Of a stretch of 64,000 nt of DNA, positions 46,601-53,889 are shown piece after piece; within the stretch, counting starts at the first letter, position 1; each line of letters starts with the position of its first letter. The notes beneath the pieces were generated by a model, which was given only the letters and a program-made list of their open reading frames with translations, did not search any database and was not told where the DNA came from. Both the position numbers and the translations under genes were made by a program. The stretch is taken from NCBI RefSeq assembly GCF_004363075.1, contig NZ_SNYN01000001.1, positions 1-64,000 of the forward strand. Direction: 5' to 3'. Origin of the DNA: Actinorugispora endophytica (lineage in GTDB: Bacteria > Actinomycetota > Actinomycetes > Streptosporangiales > Streptosporangiaceae).

Positions 46601-46797
46601 GAGGGGTCCAGTCCCCGGTTCTCGATCCGGTCCACCACCGCCTCGACGATCGTGGTGGTCTTCCCGGTCCCCGGCCCGGCGAGCACGAGCATCGGGCCGC
46701 CCCTGTGGGCGACCACGCGGCGCTGGTCATCGTCCAGGTCCGGAACGGGCGCCGCGCGCTTCGCCCGCCGGACGAGGCGGTACGGGGATGGATTCAC
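43663..46797 (-). CDS. adnA: AdnA subunit of the AdnAB helicase-nuclease
   Basis: 1044 aa. N-terminal UvrD-like ATPase (LAGPGTGKTTTIVE, LTFSRKAAQEL, FVDEYQDTDPAQEEL, GDPDQSIYGFRGAD, HRSKGLEWDLVVVAG, FYVAVTRAR) and a C-terminal RecB-type nuclease with GRVDRL...GVVIDIKTG. The cysteines in FGECELRW and SCRHCSVRSSCP are the expected [4Fe-4S] ligands of a RecB/AdnA-type nuclease. It pairs with AdnB for end resection. GTG 46797 (VNPSPYRL) is chosen; ATG 46845 would add 16 residues. Confidence 0.93.
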   Translation of the reverse strand: MNPSPYRLVRRAKRAAPVPDLDDDQRRVVAHRGGPMLVLAGPGTGKTTTIVEAVVDRIENRGLDPSRVLVLTFSRKAAQELRERITARLRRTTREPLALTFHSYAYALIRREFQRAGDLAPRLLSGPEQLMEVRELLSGEIGDGAGAWPERMRPVLHTRGFAEELRDFLMRAQERGVDAPGLQELGGAHDRADWAAAGGFLDRYIGRFDIAPVPTFNYAELVRVAANLLADPEIQARERAAREVVFVDEYQDTDPAQEELLRALAGDGRDLVAVGDPDQSIYGFRGADVRNILEFPDRFRAVTGEAAPVVALRVCRRSGPVLLAASRHLAQRLPAAPSPDGGPVNAHRRLAPADAADEGRARVLLAESPAQEAAVIADTLRRAHLVDGVPWSRMAVLVRSASRQIPVLRRALIAASVPVAVGGDELPLAAEPLVRPMLLLIRCALHPESLDEAAAHELLTSAFGEADSIRLRRLGRALRQLELDSGGNRTSAVLLAEVLKDPRDLVMVDPEVRAPADRIAALLRLVRDGAAKGASAEDVLWEVWRRSGLADRLLRASRAGGRRGAAADRDLDSVVALFESAARYCDRLPPGAPEGFLEDLEAQEIPADTLAEHAPQGEAVRVLTAHRSKGLEWDLVVVAGAQEGEWPDLRLRGSLLGVDQLLDTVAGFTETSTAAVVSKLLDEERRLFYVAVTRARHDLVVTAVGGEDTEERPSRFLAELGLGEPERVATGRRSLSLPALVADLRSALADPRTDQPLRRAAAAHLARLARAGVRGADPSEWYALTETSDESPLVADDEQIRVSPSQVEKFGECELRWLLESAAGAQRPQVSSNLGSIVHAIAVLVAEGADLPEIRRRMDAIWSELDFGGPWYADKQREKAEAMVARFMTWQDQNQRELVATEEGFKVDIGGIEIVGRVDRLERDAEGRGVVIDIKTGKAPPDGEIGRHPQLGVYQLAVLKAAFDHYGLTGPGGAALVQIGDRVKPKEQAQPALADDPEPRWPEHLVREVATGMAGATFRATVNRSCRHCSVRSSCPAQSDGDQV

Positions 46798-46924
46798 CTG
46801 CCCTAGTTCACCAGACTCTCCGGGCGGTCGCACCGCGCCGGCCACAGGACGGGCGGGGCCGCCGCCCCGTCTCCCTCCCCGCGGCCCCGTGTTCTCTCCG
46901 GTACCGGCCCAGGAGGCCGCGGGA

Positions 46925-47260
46925 TCACGGGGAGGGAGGGGTCGCCGCTCCGCCGTCCCAGCGGGCCCTGGCCATGTCGACGCGGGCGGAGCCGGGGCGC
47001 AGGGGGGTGGCCTCGGCGGCGTAGTGGGCGCGGGCTCGGACCTCGTGGCCCGGCGGCGGGGAGCCGTCCGCGCGGATCACCCGCCACCAGGGCACCCCGC
47101 CGCCCCAGGCCGACATGACCGCGCCGACCTGGCGGGGGCCGCCCTCTCCGAGGTACTCGGCCACGTCCCCGTACGACATGACCCGCCCGGGCGGGATGCG
47201 TTCGGCGATCTCCAGGACACGCTCGGCGTACTCGTCCGGACGGGAATCAGACTGCGGCAT
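46925..47260 (-). CDS. Alkyltransferase-like protein (ATL, MGMT family)
   Basis: A 111-aa MGMT C-terminal-domain homologue. The helix-turn-helix-like PPGRVMSYGDVAEYLG and RQVGAVMSAWGG blocks are intact, but the PCHRV active-site motif reads PWWRVI, with Trp in place of the alkyl-accepting Cys. Such ATL proteins bind O6-alkylguanine and hand it to nucleotide-excision repair. It lies directly upstream of adnA on the same strand, the conserved position of Rv3204-type genes near adnAB. Confidence 0.9.
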   Translation of the reverse strand: MPQSDSRPDEYAERVLEIAERIPPGRVMSYGDVAEYLGEGGPRQVGAVMSAWGGGVPWWRVIRADGSPPPGHEVRARAHYAAEATPLRPGSARVDMARARWDGGAATPPSP

Positions 47261-47295
47261 GCCACCAGGTTAGGGAGTCCCGGTGCTCCGCCGTG

Positions 47296-47643
47296 TCAGT
47301 GCGGGACCGGGCGCCTGTGGGCGCCGCCGCTCAACGGCAGGCCCACCGCGCCCATGGCCGCGACGAGCGCCCCGAGGACCCACGCGGTCCAGGCCGCGGC
47401 GGGTCTGTCGGCGAAGCCCAGCAGCCACGGCGCGCAGAACATCAGCGTGCCCAGGGCCAGCATGACCGCCTCCCCCGCGATCATGCCCGGACGGGTGACG
47501 GACATCACCGCGGTGAGCATGACGGCCAGTCCGAGCAGGAACATCGCGACCATGCCGACACCGAACATCCCGTGCCAGATCCAGCTGACGGCGGCTCCGA
47601 CACCGGCTGCCAAGGCCACCCAGTCGTCCCAGCGTCCCTCCAT
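47296..47643 (-). CDS. SPW repeat membrane protein
   Basis: 115 aa with four predicted membrane helices. The SPW-repeat signature appears once clearly as APWLLGFAD and in degenerate form near VSWIWHGMFG. Function unknown; SPW proteins are small vitamin-K-reductase-like fold membrane proteins of unclear role. ATG 47643 is preceded by GGGAGG. It is 35 bp upstream of the ATL gene, same strand, possibly co-transcribed. Confidence 0.75.
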   Translation of the reverse strand: MEGRWDDWVALAAGVGAAVSWIWHGMFGVGMVAMFLLGLAVMLTAVMSVTRPGMIAGEAVMLALGTLMFCAPWLLGFADRPAAAWTAWVLGALVAAMGAVGLPLSGGAHRRPVPH

Positions 47644-47732
47644 AGCGCACCTCCCGGACCGCACCCTCTCCTACCCGGGAGGTACCCCGTGCGGCCCGCG
47701 TCCCAACCCGCCCGAAGGAGCCGGTCACACGC

Positions 47733-47768
47733 GCGGGGCCGCCGCGGTGTCCCGCGGCGGCCCCGCCG
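47733..47768 (-). terminator. Terminator downstream of moeZ
   Basis: A 13-bp GC stem GGGGCCGCCGCGG/CCGCGGCGGCCCC with a 4-nt loop, 30 nt after the moeZ stop. No T tract, as is common in this genome. Confidence 0.65.
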
Positions 47769-47796
47769 GCGCGCCCTCACGGCGCGTCGGTCCCGG

Positions 47797-48957
47797 TCAG
47801 TACGTGGGCAGGCTCGGGTCGATGTTGGCGACCCAGGCCAGCACGCCGCCGCCGACGTGCACCGCGTCGGAGAAGCCCGCGCTCTTGAGCGCGGCCAGCG
47901 CCTCGGCCGAGCGGCCGCCGGACTTGCAGTGCAGGATGACCTGCTTGTCCTGCGGCAGCTTGGCGAACGCCTCGCCGCTCAGGAACTCGCCCTTGGGGAT
48001 GAGCACCGAGCCGGGGATGCTGACGATCTCGTACTCGTTCTTCTCCCGGACGTCGACGAGGTGGAAGTCCTCGCCGTTGTCCATCTTCTCCTTGAGCTCC
48101 CGGGCGGTGATGGTGGAGCCGGACGCCGCCTCCTGCGCCTCCTCCGAGACCGTCCCGCAGAAGGACTCGTAGTCGATCAGCTCGGTGATCGGCTCGCCCT
48201 CGGGGTCCTTGCGGACCTTGACCGTCCTCCAGGTCATCTCCAGGGCGTCGTAGATCATCAGGCGGCCGACCAGCGTCTCGCCGATACCGGTGATCAGCTT
48301 GATGGCCTCATTGACCATGACCGACCCGACCGCGGCGCACAGCACTCCCAGGACGCCGCCCTCGGCGCAGGAGGGGACCATGCCGGGGGGCGGCGGCTCG
48401 GGGTAGAGGTCGCGGTAGTTGGGCCCGTACTCGTTCCAGAACACGCTGACCTGGCCGTCGAAGCGGTAGATCGAACCCCACACGTACGGCTTGTTCAGCA
48501 GGACGGCGGCGTCGTTCACCAGGTAGCGGGTGGCGAAGTTGTCGGTGCCGTCCAGGATGAGGTCGTAGCCCGCGAAGATCTCCAGCGCGTTGTCCGACTC
48601 CAGGCGCTCCTTGTGCAGGATCACCTTGACGTACGGGTTGATCTCCTCGACGCTCTCGCGCGCGGACTCGGCCTTGGGCTTGCCGAGGTCGCTCTGGCCG
48701 TGGATGACCTGGCGCTGCAGGTTGGACTCGTCCACGACGTCGAAGTCGATGATGCCCAGGGTTCCCACCCCGGCGGCGGCCAGGTACAGCAGTGCGGGCG
48801 AGCCCAGCCCGCCGGCGCCCACGACCAGCACCTTGGCGTTCTTCAGGCGCTTCTGACCGTCCATTCCGACATCGGGGATGATCAGGTGGCGCGAATAGCG
48901 GCGTACCTCGTCGACGGTCAGCTCGGCGGCTGGTTCGACCAGCGGCGGCAGCGACAC
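47797..48957 (-). CDS. moeZ: Adenylyltransferase/sulfurtransferase MoeZ
   Basis: 386 aa. N-terminal ThiF/E1-like domain (VVGAGGLGSPALLYLAAAGV, QRQVIHG, ILDGTDNFATRYLVND) and a C-terminal rhodanese domain with active-site Cys344 in HCKSGGRS. MoeZ adenylates and thiocarboxylates sulfur carriers for molybdenum cofactor, thiamine or cysteine synthesis in actinobacteria, fitting MoaE and ThiC elsewhere in the window. The zinc CxxC pairs of E. coli MoeB are absent, as usual for MoeZ. A SigR-type promoter lies about 100 bp upstream. Confidence 0.94.
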   Translation of the reverse strand: MSLPPLVEPAAELTVDEVRRYSRHLIIPDVGMDGQKRLKNAKVLVVGAGGLGSPALLYLAAAGVGTLGIIDFDVVDESNLQRQVIHGQSDLGKPKAESARESVEEINPYVKVILHKERLESDNALEIFAGYDLILDGTDNFATRYLVNDAAVLLNKPYVWGSIYRFDGQVSVFWNEYGPNYRDLYPEPPPPGMVPSCAEGGVLGVLCAAVGSVMVNEAIKLITGIGETLVGRLMIYDALEMTWRTVKVRKDPEGEPITELIDYESFCGTVSEEAQEAASGSTITARELKEKMDNGEDFHLVDVREKNEYEIVSIPGSVLIPKGEFLSGEAFAKLPQDKQVILHCKSGGRSAEALAALKSAGFSDAVHVGGGVLAWVANIDPSLPTY

Positions 48958-49058
48958 AACAGCTCCTCAAACGATCGGTGACGCGGCGTGCCCACGACGG
49001 TCCGAGGCCTTCGGGCCGTCCGTGCGACCGGGCACGTCACGAGCTTTTCTCTTATCCC

Positions 49059-49086
49059 AACCTACGGGGTGGGGTTTATCATTCCC
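49059..49086 (-). promoter_or_regulatory. SigR-type promoter of moeZ
   Basis: Minus-strand GGGAAT (49086-49081), 19 nt, GTT (49061-49059), about 100 nt before the moeZ start. The -35 is a perfect consensus and the spacer is one longer than at sigR. moeB/moeZ is among SigR targets reported in Streptomyces, as I recall. Confidence 0.65.
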
Positions 49087-49240
49087 GCCCCGGGATACGG
49101 GAACGGACGCGCCGTTCCCACGGCCGCGGACCAGCGGACCGACCGCGGCCCGCCCCTGTCCCCGCTCGTCCTCCCGCACCTGCGGGGCGACGGCGGCGCG
49201 GTGCGGGCACCGGGCGGCCGCCAACCGACAGGGGGCCTTC

Positions 49241-49474
49241 ATGACATACGAGGCGAACCACTCGCGCGTCGCACCGCTGGACCGGGCGGAGGAGGAGGGC
49301 GGCTCCCCGGAGACGCCCGAGGCCGACGCCGCGGAGCAGCGCGCCTCCGCGGGGGGCGACAACGACGACGACTGGCAGTCCGGCGTCTCCCTCGGCGCCG
49401 GGTCCGAGGTCCCCGAGGCCGACGCGGTCGAACAGGCCCGGGAGGTCCACGAGGACGAGGACGACTACCGCTGA
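49241..49474 (+). CDS. Small acidic protein with PEADA repeats
   Basis: 77 aa, strongly acidic, no hydrophobic core, probably disordered. Two internal repeats, PEADAAEQ and PEADAVEQA, flank an Asp-rich middle, and it ends EDEDDYR. Similar short PEADA-repeat proteins occur in actinobacteria without known function. ATG 49241 has AGGGGG 6 nt upstream. A strong stem-loop follows. Confidence 0.7.
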   Translation: MTYEANHSRVAPLDRAEEEGGSPETPEADAAEQRASAGGDNDDDWQSGVSLGAGSEVPEADAVEQAREVHEDEDDYR

Positions 49475-49478
49475 CCTC

Positions 49479-49506
49479 CCCGCACGGGCCCTCGGGCCCG
49501 TGCGGG
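49479..49506 (+). terminator. Terminator after the small acidic protein gene
   Basis: A perfect 13-bp stem CCCGCACGGGCCC/GGGCCCGTGCGGG with a 2-nt loop, 4 nt after the stop codon. No T tract. Confidence 0.7.
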
Positions 49507-49668
49507 CGGCCCCCGGACCGGTCCCCCCGGAACGCGCCCGGGCAACCTACGGACAAGTAAGATATTGCGGTACGCGTCGGACCCGCTGTTTCTCCCCCAG
49601 GGCCACGCACATCGCTATCAGGTCAAGCCGCGGCGTCCACCGCCGCGGCCAGTTCGGAGGGTGTGGCT

Positions 49669-50292
49669 GTGACGGCTCCTTCAGACGCCCGCCCACGCGG
49701 GACCCGGCTTCCCCGGATGGCACGCCGACGGCAGTTGCTCGCCGCGGCTCAGCAGGTCTTCGTGGCGCAGGGCTACCACGCGGCCGCGATGGACGAGATC
49801 GCCGAACGCGCGGGGGTCTCCAAGCCCGTGCTCTACCAGCACTTCCCCGGCAAGCTCGAGCTCTACCTGGCGCTGCTGGAGCAGCACTCCGAGGCCCTGG
49901 TCGAGAAGCAGCGGACCGCGCTGGAGTCCACCGACGACAACCGCCAGCGGGTCACCGCGAGCTTCAAGGCGTACTTCGACTTCGTCGCGGGCGAGGGCGA
50001 GGCGTTCCGCCTGGTCTTCGAGTCCGACCTGCGCAACCTTCCGGCGGTGCGGGAGAAGACCGAGCAGACCCTGCTCCAGTGCGCCGACGCCATCGGCGAG
50101 GTGATCCGCCAGGACACCAGCATCTCCGACGAGGAGGCGCACCTGCTCAGCGTCGGCCTGGTCGGCATGGCCGAGACCAGCGCGCGGTACTGGCTGAGCA
50201 GCTACGGGGACATTCCCAAGGACGCCGCCGAGCAGCTCATCGCGCGCCTCGCCTGGCGCGGCATCAGCGGCTGGGATCTCACCCGGAACTGA
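49669..50292 (+). CDS. TetR-family regulator (Rv3208-like)
   Basis: 207 aa. HTH region FVAQGYHAAAMDEIAERAGVS followed by KPVLYQHFPGKLELYLALL, a strong TetR match, then a helical ligand domain. The position between moeZ and the ferritin-like/rhlE genes corresponds to Rv3208 in M. tuberculosis. GTG 49669 is chosen because GGAGG lies 8 nt upstream; GTG 49663 is too close to it. Ligand unknown. Confidence 0.9.
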   Translation: MTAPSDARPRGTRLPRMARRRQLLAAAQQVFVAQGYHAAAMDEIAERAGVSKPVLYQHFPGKLELYLALLEQHSEALVEKQRTALESTDDNRQRVTASFKAYFDFVAGEGEAFRLVFESDLRNLPAVREKTEQTLLQCADAIGEVIRQDTSISDEEAHLLSVGLVGMAETSARYWLSSYGDIPKDAAEQLIARLAWRGISGWDLTRN

Positions 50293-50366
50293 CCCTCCCC
50301 GCCCCACGGTCCGCACGGCCCCGGCCCCCGCGACGATCCGCTGCGACTCCCCCGCGGTTCGCTTTG

Positions 50367-50378
50367 CCCGATATCGGG
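50367..50378. promoter_or_regulatory. Palindrome CCCGATATCGGG upstream of MscS-like gene
   Basis: A perfect 12-bp palindrome about 110 bp upstream of the MscS-like gene and 75 bp after the TetR gene stop. AT-rich centre in a GC-rich setting suggests a protein site, possibly for the adjacent TetR protein. No test beyond inspection. Confidence 0.3.
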
Positions 50379-50489
50379 TAGTCGCGGGGTCGACAAGTGT
50401 TTTCCTCGGTCCCGCCGGATCACGGCCGCGCAGTTCAGGGGGTTCTCTCGCCGGTCTGCCGGCGCGACCGCCTCGGGGGGAGGAACGAC

Positions 50490-51335
50490 ATGACCACGCC
50501 ACTGATCGTGACCGATTTCGGACAGAGCCTCAGCGGCATCTGGGGGGCCGTGGTGTCCTTCGTGCCCAGGCTCCTCGTCTTTCTCGTCGTCCTGGTACTG
50601 GGCTGGCTGATCGCCAAGTTCGTCGGCAGGATGGTCGCCAAAGGCCTGGCCAAGGTCGGACTGGACCGGGCCCTGGAGCGCAGCGGCATCGGCGAGTACT
50701 TCCAGCGGAGCCGGTACAGCGCCGGCGACATCGCCGGGAAGTTCGTCTACTACGCGGGTGTGCTGATCGTCCTGCAACTGGCCTTCAGCGCCTTCGGCCC
50801 GAACAACCCGATCACCCGGATGCTCAACGGCGTGGTCGCGTGGCTGCCGCAGCTCGCGATCGCGCTGGTGATCGTCGTCGTGGCCGCCATGATCGCGCGG
50901 GCCGTCCGCGACCTCATCGCGGGCGCGCTCGGCGGCCTGGGCTACGGCAGGATGCTGGCCGGTATCGCCGGCGTCTTCATTCTCGCGCTCGGCGTCATCG
51001 CCGCGCTCAACCAGATCGGCGTGGCCACCGCCGTCACCCAGCCGGTGCTGATCACGGTGCTGGCCACCATCGCGGGCATCATGATCGTCGGTGTCGGCGG
51101 CGGTCTGATCCGGCCGATGCAGCAGCGCTGGTCGGGCTGGCTGGACACCGCCGAGCAGGAGACCCGGCGCATCCGGCAGGAGGGCAGCTACCAGCGCGGG
51201 CGGACCGACGCCATGAGCGGCGCGCGCACGGACGAGCGGACCGGGCCGACGCACGCGGCCACCGGTCAGACCCAGCAGATGTCCACGCCCCGACAGGGGG
51301 CGCACGGGTACCGCAACCCGCCGGCGCGGGGGTGA
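50490..51335 (+). CDS. Conserved TM-helix / MscS-like membrane protein
   Basis: 281 aa. Four to five membrane segments, including two conserved TM-helix repeats (FVPRLLVFLVVLVLGWLIAKF and VAWLPQLAIALVIVVVAAMI), typical of CmpX/MscS-related proteins that lack the full channel beta domain. The hydrophilic C-terminus (about 75 residues, Arg/Gln/Thr-rich) is cytoplasmic and low complexity. ATG 50490 follows GGGGGGAGGA. The last four codons and the TGA stop lie inside the terminal repeat of E element copy 3. Confidence 0.85.
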   Translation: MTTPLIVTDFGQSLSGIWGAVVSFVPRLLVFLVVLVLGWLIAKFVGRMVAKGLAKVGLDRALERSGIGEYFQRSRYSAGDIAGKFVYYAGVLIVLQLAFSAFGPNNPITRMLNGVVAWLPQLAIALVIVVVAAMIARAVRDLIAGALGGLGYGRMLAGIAGVFILALGVIAALNQIGVATAVTQPVLITVLATIAGIMIVGVGGGLIRPMQQRWSGWLDTAEQETRRIRQEGSYQRGRTDAMSGARTDERTGPTHAATGQTQQMSTPRQGAHGYRNPPARG

Positions 51336-51564
51336 ATTCGGGCACCGGTGGTTTCGTTGACGGTCGTGGGCTTTCCGCCCGTTTCGGGGCCGGGAAGGGC
51401 GGAAAGCCCAAAACCGTCAACGGAACCCTCACGCGACGGACATCGTGGGCGCGGCCCCGACCCTCACCCGCCGTCGCCGCCCGCCGTGACCTCGCGATCC
51501 GCGTGGCGTGAGGCCGAACGACCCACCCGAAGCACCGGCACGCCGAACCACCCCCGCGCCGGAG
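51319..51564 (-). repeat. E element copy 3 (inverted)
   Basis: 246 bp, minus orientation. Terminal repeats at 51549-51564 (perfect) and 51319-51334 (CGCCGGCGCGGGGGTG, two changes). The hairpin is at 51356-51421. It fills the whole gap between the converging MscS-like and small membrane protein genes. It contributes the end of the MscS-like gene on one side, and lies 5 nt from the TAG stop on the other. Confidence 0.85.
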
Positions 51565-51569
51565 GTTCC

Positions 51570-51812
51570 CTAGAGGAGCTCCTCTCCCGCGAGTTCCTCG
51601 CGGGACAGGCGCTCGATGCGCCGGAAGCAGAGGACCGCTCCCGCGATCAGGAGCAGGAAGCCGAGCCAGAAGGCCGGGCTGGTGGGACCCGTCACGATCA
51701 TGACGACCACGGCGATGACCGCCTGAAGGGCGTAGAGCGAGAAGTCGACGCGATCCCGGTGGATCAGGACCCCGATCGGTGGACGCGCCGCCCCATGTCG
51801 GCCGCTCCTCAT
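51570..51812 (-). CDS. Small two-helix membrane protein
   Basis: 80 aa with two membrane helices (ALQAVIAVVVMIVTG and FWLGFLLLIAGAVLCF), a basic N-terminus, and an acidic C-terminus rich in Glu. No family recognised. ATG 51812 has AAAGGA 7 nt upstream. The stop TAG is in the CTAGGGA sequence that precedes E element copy 3. Confidence 0.7.
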   Translation of the reverse strand: MRSGRHGAARPPIGVLIHRDRVDFSLYALQAVIAVVVMIVTGPTSPAFWLGFLLLIAGAVLCFRRIERLSREELAGEELL

Positions 51813-52060
51813 GCGTTTTCCTTTCTCGCGGCACGACGACGGCCGCCTCTTCGGCCACAGGGCCGGGTCTTCCCAGTGGTCGGAGTGGAGTTCGCGTTCA
51901 ACCCGCGCCGCCCCGCGCGTCCCCCGGCTCCGGGGGGAGCGGAGTGCGCGACCGCACTCCGGGTAGGGCTCAGCGTACGCCCGGTGAACGGACCTCCGTG
52001 CCGGTTCACGAATCGCCGTGATTACGGCGGCCGGAACCCGCGTCGCAGATGAGGACCAAC

Positions 52061-52372
52061 CTAGCGGACGAAACCGCGCTCCCTGGCCATCCGGCAGATG
52101 GCCAGGAGCCTCAGGGTTTCCCAGTCGTGGTCCACCGCGTCGGAGTGCCATCCGCGCTCGCGGCACCCGTCGAGAAAACCGGTCAGGTAGTAGGCGAGGC
52201 TCCGGCGGGACAGCCGGACGCCGTCCTGTTCGATGGAGTCCCGGATACCGGCGGCGTGCTGGTCGACCTCTGCGGTCAGCCCCGGGGCCGACGGCTCCTC
52301 CAGCAGGCCGAAGCTGCCGAAGTCGTGCGTGAGCCGGGCCAGCGGGCAGTCAACGAAGAACCCACGGCGCAT
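52061..52372 (-). CDS. DUF6401-like protein
   Basis: A 103-aa soluble protein. LTAEVDQHAAGIRDSI, SLAYYLTGFLDGCRERGW and DWETLRLLAICRMARERG match my memory of DUF6401, a small actinobacterial family often labelled natural product biosynthesis protein, whose role is unknown. Start ATG 52372 has GAGG 12 nt upstream. No biosynthetic cluster lies nearby, so the label should not be over-read. Confidence 0.65.
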   Translation of the reverse strand: MRRGFFVDCPLARLTHDFGSFGLLEEPSAPGLTAEVDQHAAGIRDSIEQDGVRLSRRSLAYYLTGFLDGCRERGWHSDAVDHDWETLRLLAICRMARERGFVR

Positions 52373-52499
52373 GGAGATCAGTACCTCGGAATGGTAAAGG
52401 AGAGGGAACGGGACAGACTATATACGCCCCCGCACCACGAAAGAGGCCGTCGCTCCCCAACCCGGCAAACCCCCTGACAAGGGAAAAGACCCGACCGAG

Positions 52500-52528
52500 G
52501 GCCCGGGCGCCCGGTGCTCCCGGGCCCG
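52500..52528 (-). terminator. Terminator downstream of ferritin-like gene
   Basis: A 9-bp stem GGGCCCGGG/CCCGGGCCC with an 11-nt loop, followed further down on the minus strand by TCTTTTCCC. About 75 nt after the ferritin-like stop. Confidence 0.55.
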
Positions 52529-52604
52529 TCCGGAAAGCGCCTCCGCGTCAGCGGGGCCCGTCCCCGAGGAGGGGCGGGTCCCGGAGCGGCTTCCCGAACG
52601 CGCC

Positions 52605-53306
52605 CTAGCTGCTCAGCCCCATCGCCTTCAGCCGGGCGCTGTGCGCGTCGGTCAGCCTGGCGAAGATCCGGCTGACCGCGGCGAGGTCGCCCGATTCGGC
52701 GTTGTCCTCCGCGCCTTCGGTGACCAGGAGGGCCGCGAGGTGGGGCCGCTCCGCGGCGACCCGCTGCGCCTGGCTGAGGGCCTCCCCCACGAGGCGGCGC
52801 GCCCACAGCGCGAGCCGGCCCGCCAGTTTCGGATCGTCCGCGACCGCCTGCTGGACCTTCTTCGCGATGAAGCCCGCCCGGCCCTCCTCCGAGAGCACGC
52901 CGGTGACCAGTTCGCGGGTCTCGTCGTCGGCGAGCACGGCGACCTGCCGGTAGAAGTCGCCGGCGATGCCGTCCCCCACGTAGGCCTTGACCAGGCTCTC
53001 CAGCCAGCTCTGCGGCTCGGTCCGGGCGTGCCAGGCGTCCAGCGGGGCCACGAACGGCTCCATCGCCGCCTCCGGGGCGACGCCCAGCTCCACCAGCCGG
53101 TCGTGCAGGCGCTGGTAGTGGCCCTGCTCCGTCGCCGCGAAACCCGCGAGTTCGCCCTTGTCCGCCAGGGAAGGGGCGAGCTCGGCGTCGTCCGCGAGGC
53201 GGAAGAACGAGACCAGCTCGGCGTAGGCCAGCAGCCCCAGCAGGTCGACCACGCCGCGCGCGGCCGTGGTGTCTTCGGAGGGCGTCTGAGCGGGTCCAGA
53301 GGTCAT
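52605..53306 (-). CDS. Ferritin-like fold protein (Rv3210c family)
   Basis: A 233-aa all-helical protein of the ferritin-like/MiaE-like fold. Candidate metal residues are in YAELVSFFRLA, AATEQGHYQRLHDRL, DFYRQVAVLADDET and EEGRAGFIAKKVQ. The first Glu and the ExxH pair are present, but not all di-iron ligands are obvious. Located just before the DEAD-box helicase, as in M. tuberculosis (Rv3210c-rhlE), but divergent from it here. Confidence 0.8.
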   Translation of the reverse strand: MTSGPAQTPSEDTTAARGVVDLLGLLAYAELVSFFRLADDAELAPSLADKGELAGFAATEQGHYQRLHDRLVELGVAPEAAMEPFVAPLDAWHARTEPQSWLESLVKAYVGDGIAGDFYRQVAVLADDETRELVTGVLSEEGRAGFIAKKVQQAVADDPKLAGRLALWARRLVGEALSQAQRVAAERPHLAALLVTEGAEDNAESGDLAAVSRIFARLTDAHSARLKAMGLSS

Positions 53307-53889
53307 GGGCCACAGGGTAGCGCTCCCCGCCGGGACGCGCCCCGGGACTATTCACCCGTGTCCGCGTGTTCACGAGAAGGACGCGCGGCGGGCGGCGAGG
53401 TCCGCGAGGGCGGCGCCCCGCGCTCTATCCAGTGTCAAAGGGCGCAGGCTAGACTCTTCACCGTGACCGGCGCCTGCCGGTCTCCGCGCGGAGCACCCCG
53501 TCGCAGTCGGCCGCGACAGCCCCCGCAACAGGGCCCGCGAACGACCACCGACACGTCCGGCAGCGACCCCTGCGACCCGGTACGAGTGCGTGCGAGCCCT
53601 CGGTCGAGGAAGACCACCGCACCCTACGGTGGCGGTTCCCCGGCCCGGAGGCGACCGCGCACCACCTCCGCCGCGCACCATGACAACTGCAAGCGGACGG
53701 CCCCGAGCCGATCGCGGATCCGTGACTCGGCGGCACCGACGCCGCCCACGGTCGAAGACGCGCCACCCGGCCGCCCACGGGGTCCCGCCCCGGGGCGCCG
53801 GTGAGCCGCGCCGGATCACCGCGACAGCCGCGAGCTCGACGTACGAGCCCGTCCGCGCCACGACCCGGCCGCACACGCGGCCCGCCCAG
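53307..53889. other. Long leader region of the DEAD-box helicase gene
   Basis: 583 bp. TAGACT at 53450-53455 looks like a -10 and lies 7 nt before GTG 53463. That GTG opens a 113-codon Arg/Pro-rich frame ending at 53804 that could be a leaderless leader peptide or be spurious. The helicase frame itself is open from 53590 but low complexity before ATG 53890. A long leader is typical of cold-shock-type RNA helicases. Confidence 0.4.

Noticed and set aside
40340-46806. Two frames of more than 1000 codons antisense to adnB and adnA
   Set aside because: Same high-GC shadow effect; helicase and nuclease motifs are all on the minus strand.
46846-46924. GC-rich hairpin between ATL and adnA as a terminator
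   Set aside because: Pairing is imperfect and there is no T tract; the genes are on the same strand and may be co-transcribed.
51348-52052. Open frame across E element copy 3, similar to one antisense in copy 1 (SLTVVGFPPVSGPGRAE type)
   Set aside because: The similarity reflects the shared DNA repeat. Copies 2 and 4 break or shift the frame and there is no ribosome site.
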